Shown here: piece after piece, positions 1-9,053 of the stretch
Position numbering within the stretch: the stretch's first letter is position 1
How the letters are laid out: each line of letters opens with the position of its first letter
Source: WJMT01 sp964599635
Lineage (GTDB): Bacteria; Acidobacteriota; Aminicenantia; Aminicenantales; Aminicenantaceae
Direction of reading: 5' to 3'
NCBI GenBank assembly: GCA_964599635.1
Contig: CAZRGM010000011.1
Span: forward strand, 1 to 64,000
DNA length: 64,000 nucleotides
Notes under the pieces: generated by a model
Seen by the model: the letters and a program-made list of their open reading frames with translations, nothing else
What the model was told of the DNA's origin: nothing
Databases searched by the model: none
Program-made: the position numbers and the translations under genes

Positions 1-150
1 GGCTTGCCTCAATGGTAAAAAAATGGCGATTAAAATTAAAGTACAAACAGAAAAAATGTTCAAGACATTGTTCTTGAAAAAGTCCTGCAGTTCGTTGAAG
101 ATAAATTAATAATGAAAACATCGCCATTTTTTTATGAATAGGTCAGGTTA
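1..150 (-). repeat. Intergenic foldback repeat, family R1, long copy
   Basis: The core at 112-150 reads, on the minus strand, as the R1 consensus (AACCTGACCTATTCATAAA, then AAAATGGCGATGTTTTCAT). A 14-bp perfect inverted partner of the ATGGCGAT block lies at 17-30 against 120-133, so the segment can fold back on itself. The stretch 48-150 is also similar to 38684-38780, sharing the block cattgttcttgaaaaa. No gene is seen here. It lies beyond the stop codon of the EF-G-like gene. Confidence 0.75.
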
Positions 151-170
151 AACTCTTTATGAGATGATTT

Positions 171-2258
171 TCACTCTTCTTCTTCAGCCTTTTTTATCCG
201 TCCCTCTCTAACAGACTCCTCAATAATACCTTTCTGCAAATGGACAGGGACTTCTTCATAATGAGACATTTCCATGCTAAAAGAACCTCTGCCGCCGGTG
301 ATAGATGTTAAAGTCGGTTCAAAATCAAGCATTTCTGCCATTGGGACCTGAGCCTTTATGATCCTCATATTCCCTTTTTGCTCCATACCCTGAACTTTAC
401 CTCGCCTTCCATTAAGGTTTCCCATGATATCCCCCATATAAGCTTCCGCGGTATAAACTTCCACATTCATAATGGGTTCAAGGAGGGTGGGCTTAGCTGC
501 CTTGATTCCTTCTTTAAAAGCCAGCGAAGCCGCAACTTTAAAAGCAATATCTGAAGAGTCAACCTCATGATAAGAACCGTCATACAAAATGGCCTTAAAA
601 TCAACGGTAGGATATCCTGCCACCACTCCTCTCTTTTTTGACTCTTCGATGCCTTTCTCAACAGAAGGAATATAATTCTTTGGAATGGCTCCTCCAAAGA
701 CCTTGTTTTCAAACTCAAAATCCTTTCCTCTCGGAAGAGGCTCGAACTTGACATGAACATCTCCGTACTGGCCTCGTCCCCCGGTTTGTTTTTTATATCT
801 ACCCTGAACATCTGATTTTCCCTTGATCGTTTCTTTATAAGAGATTTTGGGAAGCTTTAATTCGACATCGACATTAAACCTCTTCTTCAAACGCCCTGTG
901 ATGATCTCAACATGGAGTTGTCCATTTCCTGAGATAATCAACTCATTCGTTTCTGAGTCCCTTGCGATGAGGGCCGTGGGATCTTCATCTTTGATTCGGT
1001 GAACAGCTTGAGAGATTTTATCCTCATCTTCTCTGGATTTTGGTTTTATAGCAAAGGAAATAGACGCCTTAGGAAACTTTATGGATTCAAATTTAACGAT
1101 GCTATCTTGGTCACAAAGCGTGTCTCCCGTTGACGTTTCTTTTAGCTTAGCCGTCCCTACAATATCCCCAGCCGCTGCATTTTTTACCGCTTCTTGTTCT
1201 TTCCCCTGCATGAAGAAAAGTCCATTGAACTTCTCTTTTCTCTCCTTCGTTGAATTAAAGACAGAACTGGTTTCACTCACTTGGCCTGAGAATATTCTCA
1301 TAATGGACATTTTCCCAGTATAAGGATCTGATATTGTCTTGAAAACTAGAGCAGAAAACGAACCATCCGATGTCAAGGGGACAGTCCCTTTTTCTGCTTT
1401 GATTTCTTTTTTTTCTAAAGGATCAGGAAGAAATTCGATCATGCCATCAAGGACTTGGTGAATTCCTATATTCTTTTCTGCAGAAGAAATGAAGATAGGA
1501 AAAAGCTGCCGTTGGAGAATGCTTTTTCTTAATCCTTGAAGAAGTTCCTCCGCAGACAGTTCGCCTTTTTCAAAATATCTCTCCATAAGCTGCTCATCAT
1601 TTTCAGCAATCATCTCTGTGAGTTCTTCAGCTTTTTTTTCAAATTCCTGTTTCATCTCATTAGGAATCTCTACTTCCTTAAAATTTCCTGAATCTCCATC
1701 TTCAAATAAATAGGCTTTTTTCTTGATCAGGTCGATGATCCCTTTAAAATTCTGTTCTTTCCCGATTGGAATTTGAACAGGGATCGATTGGCGACCAAAA
1801 AAATCCTGGATAGAATTCACAGTTCGAGTAAAATCAGAATTCTCTCGATCAAGCTTATTAACAATAAATAGACGAGGCAAATCTAATTCTTGGAGCATAC
1901 CCCAACACTTTTCTGTTCCCACTTCGACACCTGAAGCCGCACAAACCACTAAAGCACCCGCATCAACGGCTCTCAAACTTGCCCTGGTATCCCATAAGAA
2001 ATTAGAATAACCAGGACAGTCAATTAAATTAACTTTATGATGATTCCAGTCAAAATGACAAATCGCAGAATTGATGGATATCTGCTTTTCCTTTTCATCA
2101 GGATCATAGTCTGTTATTGTATTTCCTTTATCCACTCTAGTTAACCTGGTTGTCACTTTGGCATCAAACAAGAATGCAGAAGCAAGAGAAGTTTTCCCTG
2201 AAGAACCATGGCCGACGAGAGCTATATTTCTTATTTTATCAGCTGAATAGTGTTTCAT
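171..2258 (-). CDS. Elongation factor G, type II (EF-G2-like GTPase)
   Basis: This 695-residue translational GTPase has the full EF-G domain set. The P-loop is GHGSSGKTS near residue 16 and the base-recognition motif is NKLD near 135. Switch II reads DCPGY instead of DTPGH and the G2 region reads QISI instead of GITI. Both changes are typical of the EF-G2 paralogue class known from Thermus and other bacteria, not of canonical FusA. Domains III-V follow, including the conserved GGRGQYGDV. A strong AGGAGG site lies 7 nt before the ATG. The main EF-G would be expected elsewhere, and the exact role of EF-G2 is not settled. It is transcribed alone, with a possible promoter at 2336-2365. Confidence 0.9.
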   Translation of the reverse strand: MKHYSADKIRNIALVGHGSSGKTSLASAFLFDAKVTTRLTRVDKGNTITDYDPDEKEKQISINSAICHFDWNHHKVNLIDCPGYSNFLWDTRASLRAVDAGALVVCAASGVEVGTEKCWGMLQELDLPRLFIVNKLDRENSDFTRTVNSIQDFFGRQSIPVQIPIGKEQNFKGIIDLIKKKAYLFEDGDSGNFKEVEIPNEMKQEFEKKAEELTEMIAENDEQLMERYFEKGELSAEELLQGLRKSILQRQLFPIFISSAEKNIGIHQVLDGMIEFLPDPLEKKEIKAEKGTVPLTSDGSFSALVFKTISDPYTGKMSIMRIFSGQVSETSSVFNSTKERKEKFNGLFFMQGKEQEAVKNAAAGDIVGTAKLKETSTGDTLCDQDSIVKFESIKFPKASISFAIKPKSREDEDKISQAVHRIKDEDPTALIARDSETNELIISGNGQLHVEIITGRLKKRFNVDVELKLPKISYKETIKGKSDVQGRYKKQTGGRGQYGDVHVKFEPLPRGKDFEFENKVFGGAIPKNYIPSVEKGIEESKKRGVVAGYPTVDFKAILYDGSYHEVDSSDIAFKVAASLAFKEGIKAAKPTLLEPIMNVEVYTAEAYMGDIMGNLNGRRGKVQGMEQKGNMRIIKAQVPMAEMLDFEPTLTSITGGRGSFSMEMSHYEEVPVHLQKGIIEESVREGRIKKAEEEE

Positions 2259-2335
2259 TCTGAAACCTCCTGTGTGTTATTTGACTCGTTTTATCTATTC
2301 ATTTCTCTTTATAAAAACAAATAAAATCAACGGTT

Positions 2336-2365
2336 ATCATACAATAAATAGTTGTGTAGACTCAA
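2336..2365 (-). promoter_or_regulatory. Candidate promoter of the EF-G2 gene
   Basis: On the minus strand TTGAGT (2360-2365) is followed after 18 bp by TATGAT (2336-2341), about 75 bp before the start codon. It was recognised by eye only. Confidence 0.4.
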
Positions 2366-2423
2366 GATGTAAATTCAATCTGAAACATCTCCAAAACCTC
2401 TTTAGCGAGAGCAAGCTATATTC

Positions 2424-3338
2424 TCAAATTCTTTCGAGGATATGCTGAAGGTCCATAGGGAGAGGAATCGTAAATTCTACTCTCTCCCGGGTTTCAGGAT
2501 GGATGAATGATAAATAATAGGCATGAAGAAATAATCTTGATTCGATATGAGATTTTGTTTTTCTCTTCCCATATCGCTTATCCCCGACTATGGGGTGCCC
2601 AGAGGCAGCCATGTGGACCCTTATCTGATGAGTTCTTCCTGTTAATGGGGTTACATCAAGTAAAGAATGCTCTTTAAAACTTCTCAAAACACTGAAGCGG
2701 GTCTCGGCCTTTTTTGGTTTTTGAGTTCTCACTGACATCCGGGCTCCATTTTTTACATGACGCCCTATAGGCCATGAAATAGTCCCATTTTTTTTTGAAT
2801 AAAGACCCCAAACCAATGTCAAATATCTTTTACCAATCCGCCTTTTTTTAAACTGATCCTTAAGACTACTCAAGGCTTCTTTATCTTGAGCCACAACTAT
2901 TAATCCTGATGTCTCTTTATCAAGACGGTGAACAATGCCCGGTCTGTTTGGGGGACCAATATTTTTTATTTCTGGGAAATGATAGAGGAGGGCGTTGACT
3001 AGAGTAGATCTTTGGGACCCAGCTCCAGGATGGACAACCAATCCCGAAGGTTTATTAATGACCACAATATTTTTATCCTGATAAACAATGTCCAAAGTAA
3101 TGTTCTCGGGTGTGATTTCCATGGGACCAGAAAAGCGGTACGTGACTCGGATATGATCCCCATATCTTATTTTGTAGCTCGATTTTTCAACAGGCTTCGA
3201 ATTGATAAGAACTTTTCCTTGCTGTATCAATTTCTGGATTTGAGAACGGCTTAATTCACTGATAAACTGGCTGATATAAACGTCTAATCTCTTTCCTGAG
3301 TCAGACTCATTATCTATCCTAAATTCCTTACTTGGCAC
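2424..3338 (-). CDS. rluD: RluA-family 23S rRNA pseudouridine synthase
   Basis: This 304-residue protein isomerises uridine to pseudouridine, most likely in 23S rRNA. Residues 1-75 form an S4 RNA-binding domain (SRSQIQKLIQQGKVLIN). The catalytic domain carries HRLDKETSGLIVVA, with the catalytic Asp, and later GRTHQIRVH. The size matches RluD. The GTG start at 3338 has a purine-rich site upstream and overlaps the end of lgt by 11 bp, making it the last gene of the ileS-lspA-lgt-rluD unit. The family is certain; RluD rather than RluC or RluA is inferred from length and the S4 domain. Confidence 0.88.
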   Translation of the reverse strand: MPSKEFRIDNESDSGKRLDVYISQFISELSRSQIQKLIQQGKVLINSKPVEKSSYKIRYGDHIRVTYRFSGPMEITPENITLDIVYQDKNIVVINKPSGLVVHPGAGSQRSTLVNALLYHFPEIKNIGPPNRPGIVHRLDKETSGLIVVAQDKEALSSLKDQFKKRRIGKRYLTLVWGLYSKKNGTISWPIGRHVKNGARMSVRTQKPKKAETRFSVLRSFKEHSLLDVTPLTGRTHQIRVHMAASGHPIVGDKRYGKRKTKSHIESRLFLHAYYLSFIHPETRERVEFTIPLPMDLQHILERI

Positions 3339-4128
3339 TCTTCTTCTTCTTTAATAGATAAATCAATCCAGCCCCTGCCAAAATTCCCGATACGCAAAAA
3401 AGCTGAGCCAGTGTAAGACTCAGATAAGGAGATGAGTTGTTTATCAAAATATATTTCTCAGCGTGATCCCCTCTATAAAATTCCGTAAAATATCTTATGA
3501 TAGAATAATTAATAATATAGAAAGAAAAGACAACTCCATCCAATTTCTTTCTTTTCAATATAACGAATAGAATGATAAAGTTAAGAAAATTCAACCCGGA
3601 TTCATAAAGCTGAACCGGATGTATTGGCGTGTTGATAGGTATCCCGGTAAGATTATGAGCATATTCGCTGGTAAAAGTGACTCCCCAGGGTGTCGAACTC
3701 GCCCGGCCGTAACAGCATCCTGCACTAAAACAGCCGATTCGGCCAAAACCATGACCCAAAGCAATGGCGGGACCAAAAATATCCGCTGTCTTCCAGGTTG
3801 GTATTTTATGCTTCCACAGATACCAAAGGGCAAATATCAAACCTACTATAAGTCCTCCTTGAAAAACTCCCCCAGATCTAGCTAAAGTTAGAAGTTCACC
3901 TGGATACTTCATATAATAAGAAGCATTGCCTATAAAAAGAACCAGTTTAGCTCCCACTAAAGCTATGATGATGGTATAGAAAGCCATATCAATGATTTTA
4001 ACAGAAGGAAGTCCTCTCTTTTTTGTTTGAACATAGACAAACCACAGCCCAAAGGCAACTCCTAATGCCATCATAAATCCATAAGTATGAATGGTGATAG
4101 GTCCCATTTTTATGAGCACAGGGAACAT
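3328..4128 (-). CDS. lgt: Prolipoprotein diacylglyceryl transferase
   Basis: Lgt moves diacylglycerol from phosphatidylglycerol to the lipobox cysteine of prolipoproteins in the inner membrane. The protein is about 266 residues with several membrane segments and the signature HGFGRIGCFSAGCCYGR. I chose the ATG at 4128 because AAAGGGGG lies just upstream and the protein then opens with MFPVLIKMGPITIHTYG, the usual Lgt start. A longer frame to 4188 exists but adds a hydrophilic tail without a ribosome site. It overlaps lspA by 19 bp, so the first two lipoprotein-processing enzymes are co-translated. Confidence 0.93.
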   Translation of the reverse strand: MFPVLIKMGPITIHTYGFMMALGVAFGLWFVYVQTKKRGLPSVKIIDMAFYTIIIALVGAKLVLFIGNASYYMKYPGELLTLARSGGVFQGGLIVGLIFALWYLWKHKIPTWKTADIFGPAIALGHGFGRIGCFSAGCCYGRASSTPWGVTFTSEYAHNLTGIPINTPIHPVQLYESGLNFLNFIILFVILKRKKLDGVVFSFYIINYSIIRYFTEFYRGDHAEKYILINNSSPYLSLTLAQLFCVSGILAGAGLIYLLKKKKSAK

Positions 4129-4604
4129 TTGAAACCCCCTTTGAAAAATAATAGATAAATCAAAAGCACTGCGCCTAGTGTGAGACAAGAATCTGCCACA
4201 TTAAAAGAAGGCCAGTGTAAATCACGAATATGGAAGTCAAGGAAATCAATCACATAACCCCTAAACAAACGATCCATTGAATTACCCAGAGCCCCAGCTA
4301 TGATTAAAGATAATGTGAATTTCAACGATGCGTCCTCTTCAGGGATTTTAATAAAATAATAAATCATAATAACAAACGCAAGGAGAGAGGCTACGGTGAG
4401 AACAATAAAAACAAATGAACTTCCTGATTGGTTAAACAAACCAAAAACGGCTCCCCTATTATGGACATGACTTATGTTAAAAAAACCCTTAATAACTTTG
4501 ATATGGTCTCCATGAGGCACATAACGATTTATAATATTTTTGGTGATCTGATCACAAATTAATAATCCCGCTATCAAATAGAGATATAAAAATGTGCGTT
4601 TCAT
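4110..4604 (-). CDS. lspA: Lipoprotein signal peptidase (signal peptidase II)
   Basis: This 164-residue membrane aspartyl protease removes the signal peptide of diacylated prolipoproteins. Four membrane segments are visible. The catalytic aspartates sit in GNSMDR and NVADS, and the family motifs DQITK and NRGAVFGLF are present. The start overlaps the stop of ileS by 4 bp and the end overlaps lgt. Linkage of ileS and lspA is common in bacteria. The C-terminus ends KCSLCS, an ordinary variable tail. Confidence 0.95.
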   Translation of the reverse strand: MKRTFLYLYLIAGLLICDQITKNIINRYVPHGDHIKVIKGFFNISHVHNRGAVFGLFNQSGSSFVFIVLTVASLLAFVIMIYYFIKIPEEDASLKFTLSLIIAGALGNSMDRLFRGYVIDFLDFHIRDLHWPSFNVADSCLTLGAVLLIYLLFFKGGFKCSLCS

Positions 4605-7378
4605 CTCTTAATTGAGCTCACAACGAGTTGACATCTTTTACAGAGTTCTGGATATTCCTTACTGGAACCCACCTCTGGAGAATAATTCCAACACCTTTCA
4701 CATTTTTTCCACTTAACTCTTTCCACATTAACTTCTATTTCTTCTTTGACTTTATCTTCCAAGCTCACGGAAGAGACAATAAAAAGTTCAGAAAGGTTTT
4801 TTTGATATTTTTTTAACAAAGGAACCAATGAGGAAGAGGCATGAATCTTCAACTGAGCTTCTAAAGAATTTCCAATAATCTTCTTTTCCCTGGCCTCTTC
4901 AAGTTTTTTTAAAACATTTTCTCTTATATCTCCCAGTTTTTCCCATTCTGAAAATTCTTCTCCTTCCATCCATCTTTCGTCAAAGTCTGGAAAAAACTCA
5001 AGATGGACAGAATCACCCTTTTCTTTATAATCAGGCAGGGCTTCCCAAGCTTCCTCAGCTGTAAATGAAAGAATAGGAGACATCAAGACCAGAGTCATCT
5101 TTAAAAGTTTGAACAAGGCAGCCTGAGCTGATTTGCGCAGATGTGAGTCCTTTTGAGAACAATAAACTCTGTCCTTGATCACATCCAGATAATAAGAACT
5201 CAACTCAACTGTAAAGAAATTGTAGATGGTGTGAAATACAACATGATATTCAAAGTTTTGGTAAGCTTTGATGACCTTCTGGCCCACTTGACTGCATTTC
5301 TTCAGGATCCATCTGTCAAAAGGCAACATTTCTTCAGCTTTTAAATCCTCTGTATCGGGGTTAAAATCATATAAATTCCCCAGCATGAACCTCCAAGTAT
5401 TCCTGATTTTCCGGTAAGCCTCGACTAACCTCTGCAGCGTTTGCTCTCCATACCGAGCATCTTCTTTAAAATTAAGCATAGATACCCAGAGCCTAAGAAT
5501 TTCGGCTCCATTCTTTTCAATGATTTCTTCTGGTTCTATATAATTCCCTAAGGATTTAGACATCCCTCTTCCTTTGTCATCCAAAACAAATCCGTGAGTG
5601 ATACAACTCTTATAGGGAGACTTTCCCTCAGCAGCGACTCCTATAAGAAGTGAACTGTTAAACCATCCTCTATATTGATCATGACCCTCAATATAGACAT
5701 CAGAGGGCCAAGAAAGCCCTTCCCTTCTTTTTAAAATATTATGACTGGCTCCTGATTCAAACCAAACATCCAAAATATTGTTTTCTTTTTCAAATTTTGA
5801 TGAACCGCATTGGGGACATTGAGTTCCTTCAGGTAATAATTCGCGGGCAGATTTTTGGAACCAGGAATTAGCTCCTTCTCTGGAGAAAATATCTGCAACA
5901 TGCAAAGTTATTTCTTTGTCTGCAAGAACAGCTCCACAGTTTCGACAGTAAAAAGCCGGGATAGGAACTCCCCAAGACCGCTGTCTTGAAATACACCAAT
6001 CCGGTCGGTTCTCTATCATTTTTGCAATTCGTTCCTGACTCCAAGTCGGAATCCACTTCACTTTTTGAACTTCATGGAGAGCTTTTTCTCTTAAATTTCC
6101 CACATCCATAGAAATAAACCACTGATCTGTGGCTCTGAAAATCACTGGATTTTTACATCTCCAACAATGAGGGTAAGAATGAATGATATCATCTGTTCTT
6201 ATCAAATTCCCTGCTTCTGACATATCTTTCATAATCTTATCATTGGCTTCAAACACGTTCATCCCAGCGTATCTTTCAACGTCATCTGTAAAATTTCCGT
6301 TTTCATCCACTGGGGTGTATATATCAAGGTTATATTTGACCCCTGTCAAATAATCTTCAAGACCATGACCTGGAGCCGTATGCACACACCCGGTTCCCTG
6401 TTCAAGAGTCACATAATCAGCAAGGACAAAAACAGATTCCCTGTCAATAAACGGATGCTTCGCCTTCATCCCTTCCAGTTCGCCGCCCTTAAAATTAACT
6501 AGAATTTTGGGATTTGGGTATCCTAACTCCTCAGAAATAAGGGGGATCAACCGTCTTGCTGCAATGAAGGCTTCATGATTCACTTGAAAAGCAGAATATT
6601 CATATTGAGGATGAAAAGCAATAGCAAGGTTAGCTGGTAAGGTCCATGGGGTAGTGGTCCAAATAAGAACAGACACTTTTTTATCTTTCAATTCTGGATA
6701 TTTTTTTGAAAGGTCAGTCAATAGAGGGAACTTCACATAAATCGAAGGGGATCTGTGGTCGTGATATTCAATCTCTGCTTCTGCCAAGGCTGTCTTGCAG
6801 TGAATACACCAAAAGACAGGCTTTTTCCCCTTATATATATTCCCGGAGTCAAAAAAAGCTGCTAAATGCTTCAGAACTTCACTCTCATAATCACTGTCTA
6901 TAGTCAAGTAGGGGTTTTCCCAGGCGCCAAACACTCCCAGTCGTTTAAACTGATTCCTCTGAATATGAACATACCTTAAAGCATATTTCTTACATTTTTC
7001 TCTGAATTCAAGGATAGATAAATTTTTCTTCTCGCTGCCTAACTCCTGGTCAACTTTTATCTCAATAGGCAACCCATGACAGTCCCACCCTGGAATATAG
7101 GGTGCCTTAAAACCTTGCAGTGTTTTTGTCTTGATTATGAAATCTTTCAATATTTTATTCATGGCTGTTCCCAAATGTATATTTCCATTCGCATAAGGGG
7201 GGCCATCATGGAGTATAAAGGGAGGACAGCTCTTCCTTTCTTCAAGTATTCTCTGGGACAGCTTCAGTTCATCCCATTTTTTTAATATCTCAGGCTCCTT
7301 CTGAGAAAGCTTCGCTTTCATAGAAAAAGACGTTTTGGGTAGATTTAAGGTCTCTTTTATAAATTTCTTATCAGTCAT
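4601..7378 (-). CDS. ileS: Isoleucyl-tRNA synthetase
   Basis: This 925-residue class I aminoacyl-tRNA synthetase charges tRNA-Ile. The HIGH-type motif is PYANGNIHLGT near residue 60 and the KMSKS-type motif is GMSKSLGN near 600. The CP1 editing domain (WTTTPWTLPANLA) lies between them. The C-terminal zinc-binding module has CERCWNY and CKRCQ. Its length matches the bacterial type with the C-terminal zinc domain. It is the first gene of the operon with lspA, lgt and rluD. The leader is only about 25 nt from the inferred transcription start, so there is no room for a T-box. Confidence 0.97.
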   Translation of the reverse strand: MTDKKFIKETLNLPKTSFSMKAKLSQKEPEILKKWDELKLSQRILEERKSCPPFILHDGPPYANGNIHLGTAMNKILKDFIIKTKTLQGFKAPYIPGWDCHGLPIEIKVDQELGSEKKNLSILEFREKCKKYALRYVHIQRNQFKRLGVFGAWENPYLTIDSDYESEVLKHLAAFFDSGNIYKGKKPVFWCIHCKTALAEAEIEYHDHRSPSIYVKFPLLTDLSKKYPELKDKKVSVLIWTTTPWTLPANLAIAFHPQYEYSAFQVNHEAFIAARRLIPLISEELGYPNPKILVNFKGGELEGMKAKHPFIDRESVFVLADYVTLEQGTGCVHTAPGHGLEDYLTGVKYNLDIYTPVDENGNFTDDVERYAGMNVFEANDKIMKDMSEAGNLIRTDDIIHSYPHCWRCKNPVIFRATDQWFISMDVGNLREKALHEVQKVKWIPTWSQERIAKMIENRPDWCISRQRSWGVPIPAFYCRNCGAVLADKEITLHVADIFSREGANSWFQKSARELLPEGTQCPQCGSSKFEKENNILDVWFESGASHNILKRREGLSWPSDVYIEGHDQYRGWFNSSLLIGVAAEGKSPYKSCITHGFVLDDKGRGMSKSLGNYIEPEEIIEKNGAEILRLWVSMLNFKEDARYGEQTLQRLVEAYRKIRNTWRFMLGNLYDFNPDTEDLKAEEMLPFDRWILKKCSQVGQKVIKAYQNFEYHVVFHTIYNFFTVELSSYYLDVIKDRVYCSQKDSHLRKSAQAALFKLLKMTLVLMSPILSFTAEEAWEALPDYKEKGDSVHLEFFPDFDERWMEGEEFSEWEKLGDIRENVLKKLEEAREKKIIGNSLEAQLKIHASSSLVPLLKKYQKNLSELFIVSSVSLEDKVKEEIEVNVERVKWKKCERCWNYSPEVGSSKEYPELCKRCQLVVSSIKR

Positions 7379-7408
7379 GAACTACTCCAATTTAAGCATT
7401 ATCCATAG

Positions 7409-7437
7409 AGTATAAAGTCTAAGATTAAATCTTTCAA
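7409..7437 (-). promoter_or_regulatory. Promoter of the ileS-lspA-lgt-rluD operon
   Basis: On the minus strand TTGAAA (7432-7437) is separated by 17 bp from TATACT (7409-7414), about 30 bp before the ileS start codon. Spacing and boxes fit a sigma-70-type promoter. Confidence 0.65.
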
Positions 7438-7465
7438 TACCTATGACAAAGATAAATAATGAAAA

Positions 7466-9043
7466 TCACTTGATATAGTGAGCCCCTCGGCTTATGGGGT
7501 TATTCAGGGCAGCCTGCGTTATCAATAGGGCTACCTGAATGCCGTGTTTGAGACCCACCACTTTTTCATCCATGCGGGATTCTTTATAGAATTTATTGAT
7601 TCTGTGATTGAGATAGTCCAAATCAGCTCGAGCCCTTTCTAATCTCTTCGGGGTTCTAATGATTCCTGCATAATTCCACATGGTGTTGCGGATATTCAGC
7701 CAATCTTGATTGACCAAGGCTGGGTCGATTTCTTCTTCATCTTCTGGATAATACCAATCATGTATATCATCAAGGCTAAAAAACCTTTGGGTGTCAAATT
7801 GAGCCACGATATGCTTTGAAGCTCTTGTCCCCCATACTAAACCTTCTAACAAAGAAGTGGATGCTAATCTATTGGCTCCATGAACCCCCGTACACGCCGC
7901 TTCCCCAACCACATAGAGAAACTTCAGGGTGCTTTGACCATTTGTATCCACGAGCACTCCTCCGCAGCAGTAATGAGCTGCAGGAACCACAGGAATAGGG
8001 TCTGTCGTGATATCAATCCCGTATTTCAAGCATGTCCCATAAATATTAGGAAATCTTTTTTTGATATCTATTTTGGCATAAGAGGCAAGGTCTAATAACA
8101 CATAATTCGAGTTACTGTTTGTCATTTCCTCATAAATGGCTCTGGTCACTTCATCTCTAGGAGCCATCTCACCTCCATTGTAATTCTGCATGAAAAGCTC
8201 GCCTTTTTTTGTTTTTAATTTGGCTCCTTCTCCTCTAATCGTTTCGGAAATTAAAAAGGCATCTGCATCCCGGTGAAATAATGAGGTGGGATGGAATTGG
8301 ATATATTCCATATTGATTATTCTTGCACCAGCTTTATAGGCCATGGCATATCCATCTCCTATGGCTGACTTGGGATTCGAAGTGTAAAGATAAACAGAAC
8401 CACACCCCCCTGTCGCGAGGATTGTATAAGGGGCCAATACCGTTTTGACTAACTTAGACTTATTGTCCAATATATAGGCCCCAATACATTGAGGTTCTAA
8501 ATAATAGTAACTTGGATTTTTAGCATGATGGGGGATGGTCAATAAATCAACTGCGGTATGGTCTTGAAGAAATGTCACATTGGAAAAAGATTTTAATTTT
8601 TTTATAAAACTTTCTTCTATGGTCCTCCCTGTCGTGTCTTTCACATGAAGAATACGCCTCCGGGAATGGGCTGCTTCTTGAGCATAGTCCAATTCATCAG
8701 GAGATGTCCGGCTGAATGGGATGTCCAATTCTTTGATCAAGATCTTATCAACTAGAACTTTGCCTTCAGTGGTTAAGATCTTAACAGCTTGTTTGTTATT
8801 GATCCCGTCACCGGTCTCCATGATATCCCTCATTAAGAGTTCAGGGTTATCATCTTTTCCCAAAGATACAATCCCGCCTTGAGCATAGTAAGTATTGGAC
8901 TCTTCAAGTTTTTTATTTTTAGTGACTATAATAACCCTAACTCCGCTTTTTGCCGCCTCTAAAGCCGCACTGGCACCGGCAATCCCACAACCGATTATAA
9001 GGATATCTGTCTCTATAATACCTTCTCTATTTTTCACTTTCAT
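7466..9043 (-). CDS. nadB: L-aspartate oxidase
   Basis: NadB oxidises L-aspartate to iminoaspartate, the first step of de novo NAD synthesis. The protein has an N-terminal FAD-binding motif (IIGCGIAGASAALEA), the conserved HGANRLASTSLLEGLVWG, and the succinate-dehydrogenase-like flavoprotein fold. I chose the ATG at 9043, with AAAGAG upstream, over a TTG at 9067. It lies directly downstream of nadC. No quinolinate synthase gene (nadA) was seen in the window; it would be needed to link the two steps. Confidence 0.93.
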   Translation of the reverse strand: MKVKNREGIIETDILIIGCGIAGASAALEAAKSGVRVIIVTKNKKLEESNTYYAQGGIVSLGKDDNPELLMRDIMETGDGINNKQAVKILTTEGKVLVDKILIKELDIPFSRTSPDELDYAQEAAHSRRRILHVKDTTGRTIEESFIKKLKSFSNVTFLQDHTAVDLLTIPHHAKNPSYYYLEPQCIGAYILDNKSKLVKTVLAPYTILATGGCGSVYLYTSNPKSAIGDGYAMAYKAGARIINMEYIQFHPTSLFHRDADAFLISETIRGEGAKLKTKKGELFMQNYNGGEMAPRDEVTRAIYEEMTNSNSNYVLLDLASYAKIDIKKRFPNIYGTCLKYGIDITTDPIPVVPAAHYCCGGVLVDTNGQSTLKFLYVVGEAACTGVHGANRLASTSLLEGLVWGTRASKHIVAQFDTQRFFSLDDIHDWYYPEDEEEIDPALVNQDWLNIRNTMWNYAGIIRTPKRLERARADLDYLNHRINKFYKESRMDEKVVGLKHGIQVALLITQAALNNPISRGAHYIK

Positions 9044-9053
9044 GATGATCTCT

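Noticed and set aside
3012..3254. Plus-strand frame inside rluD
   Set aside because: Antisense to a conserved gene; composition follows the complement strand.
7379..7465. T-box before ileS
   Set aside because: The promoter leaves only about 25 nt of leader.
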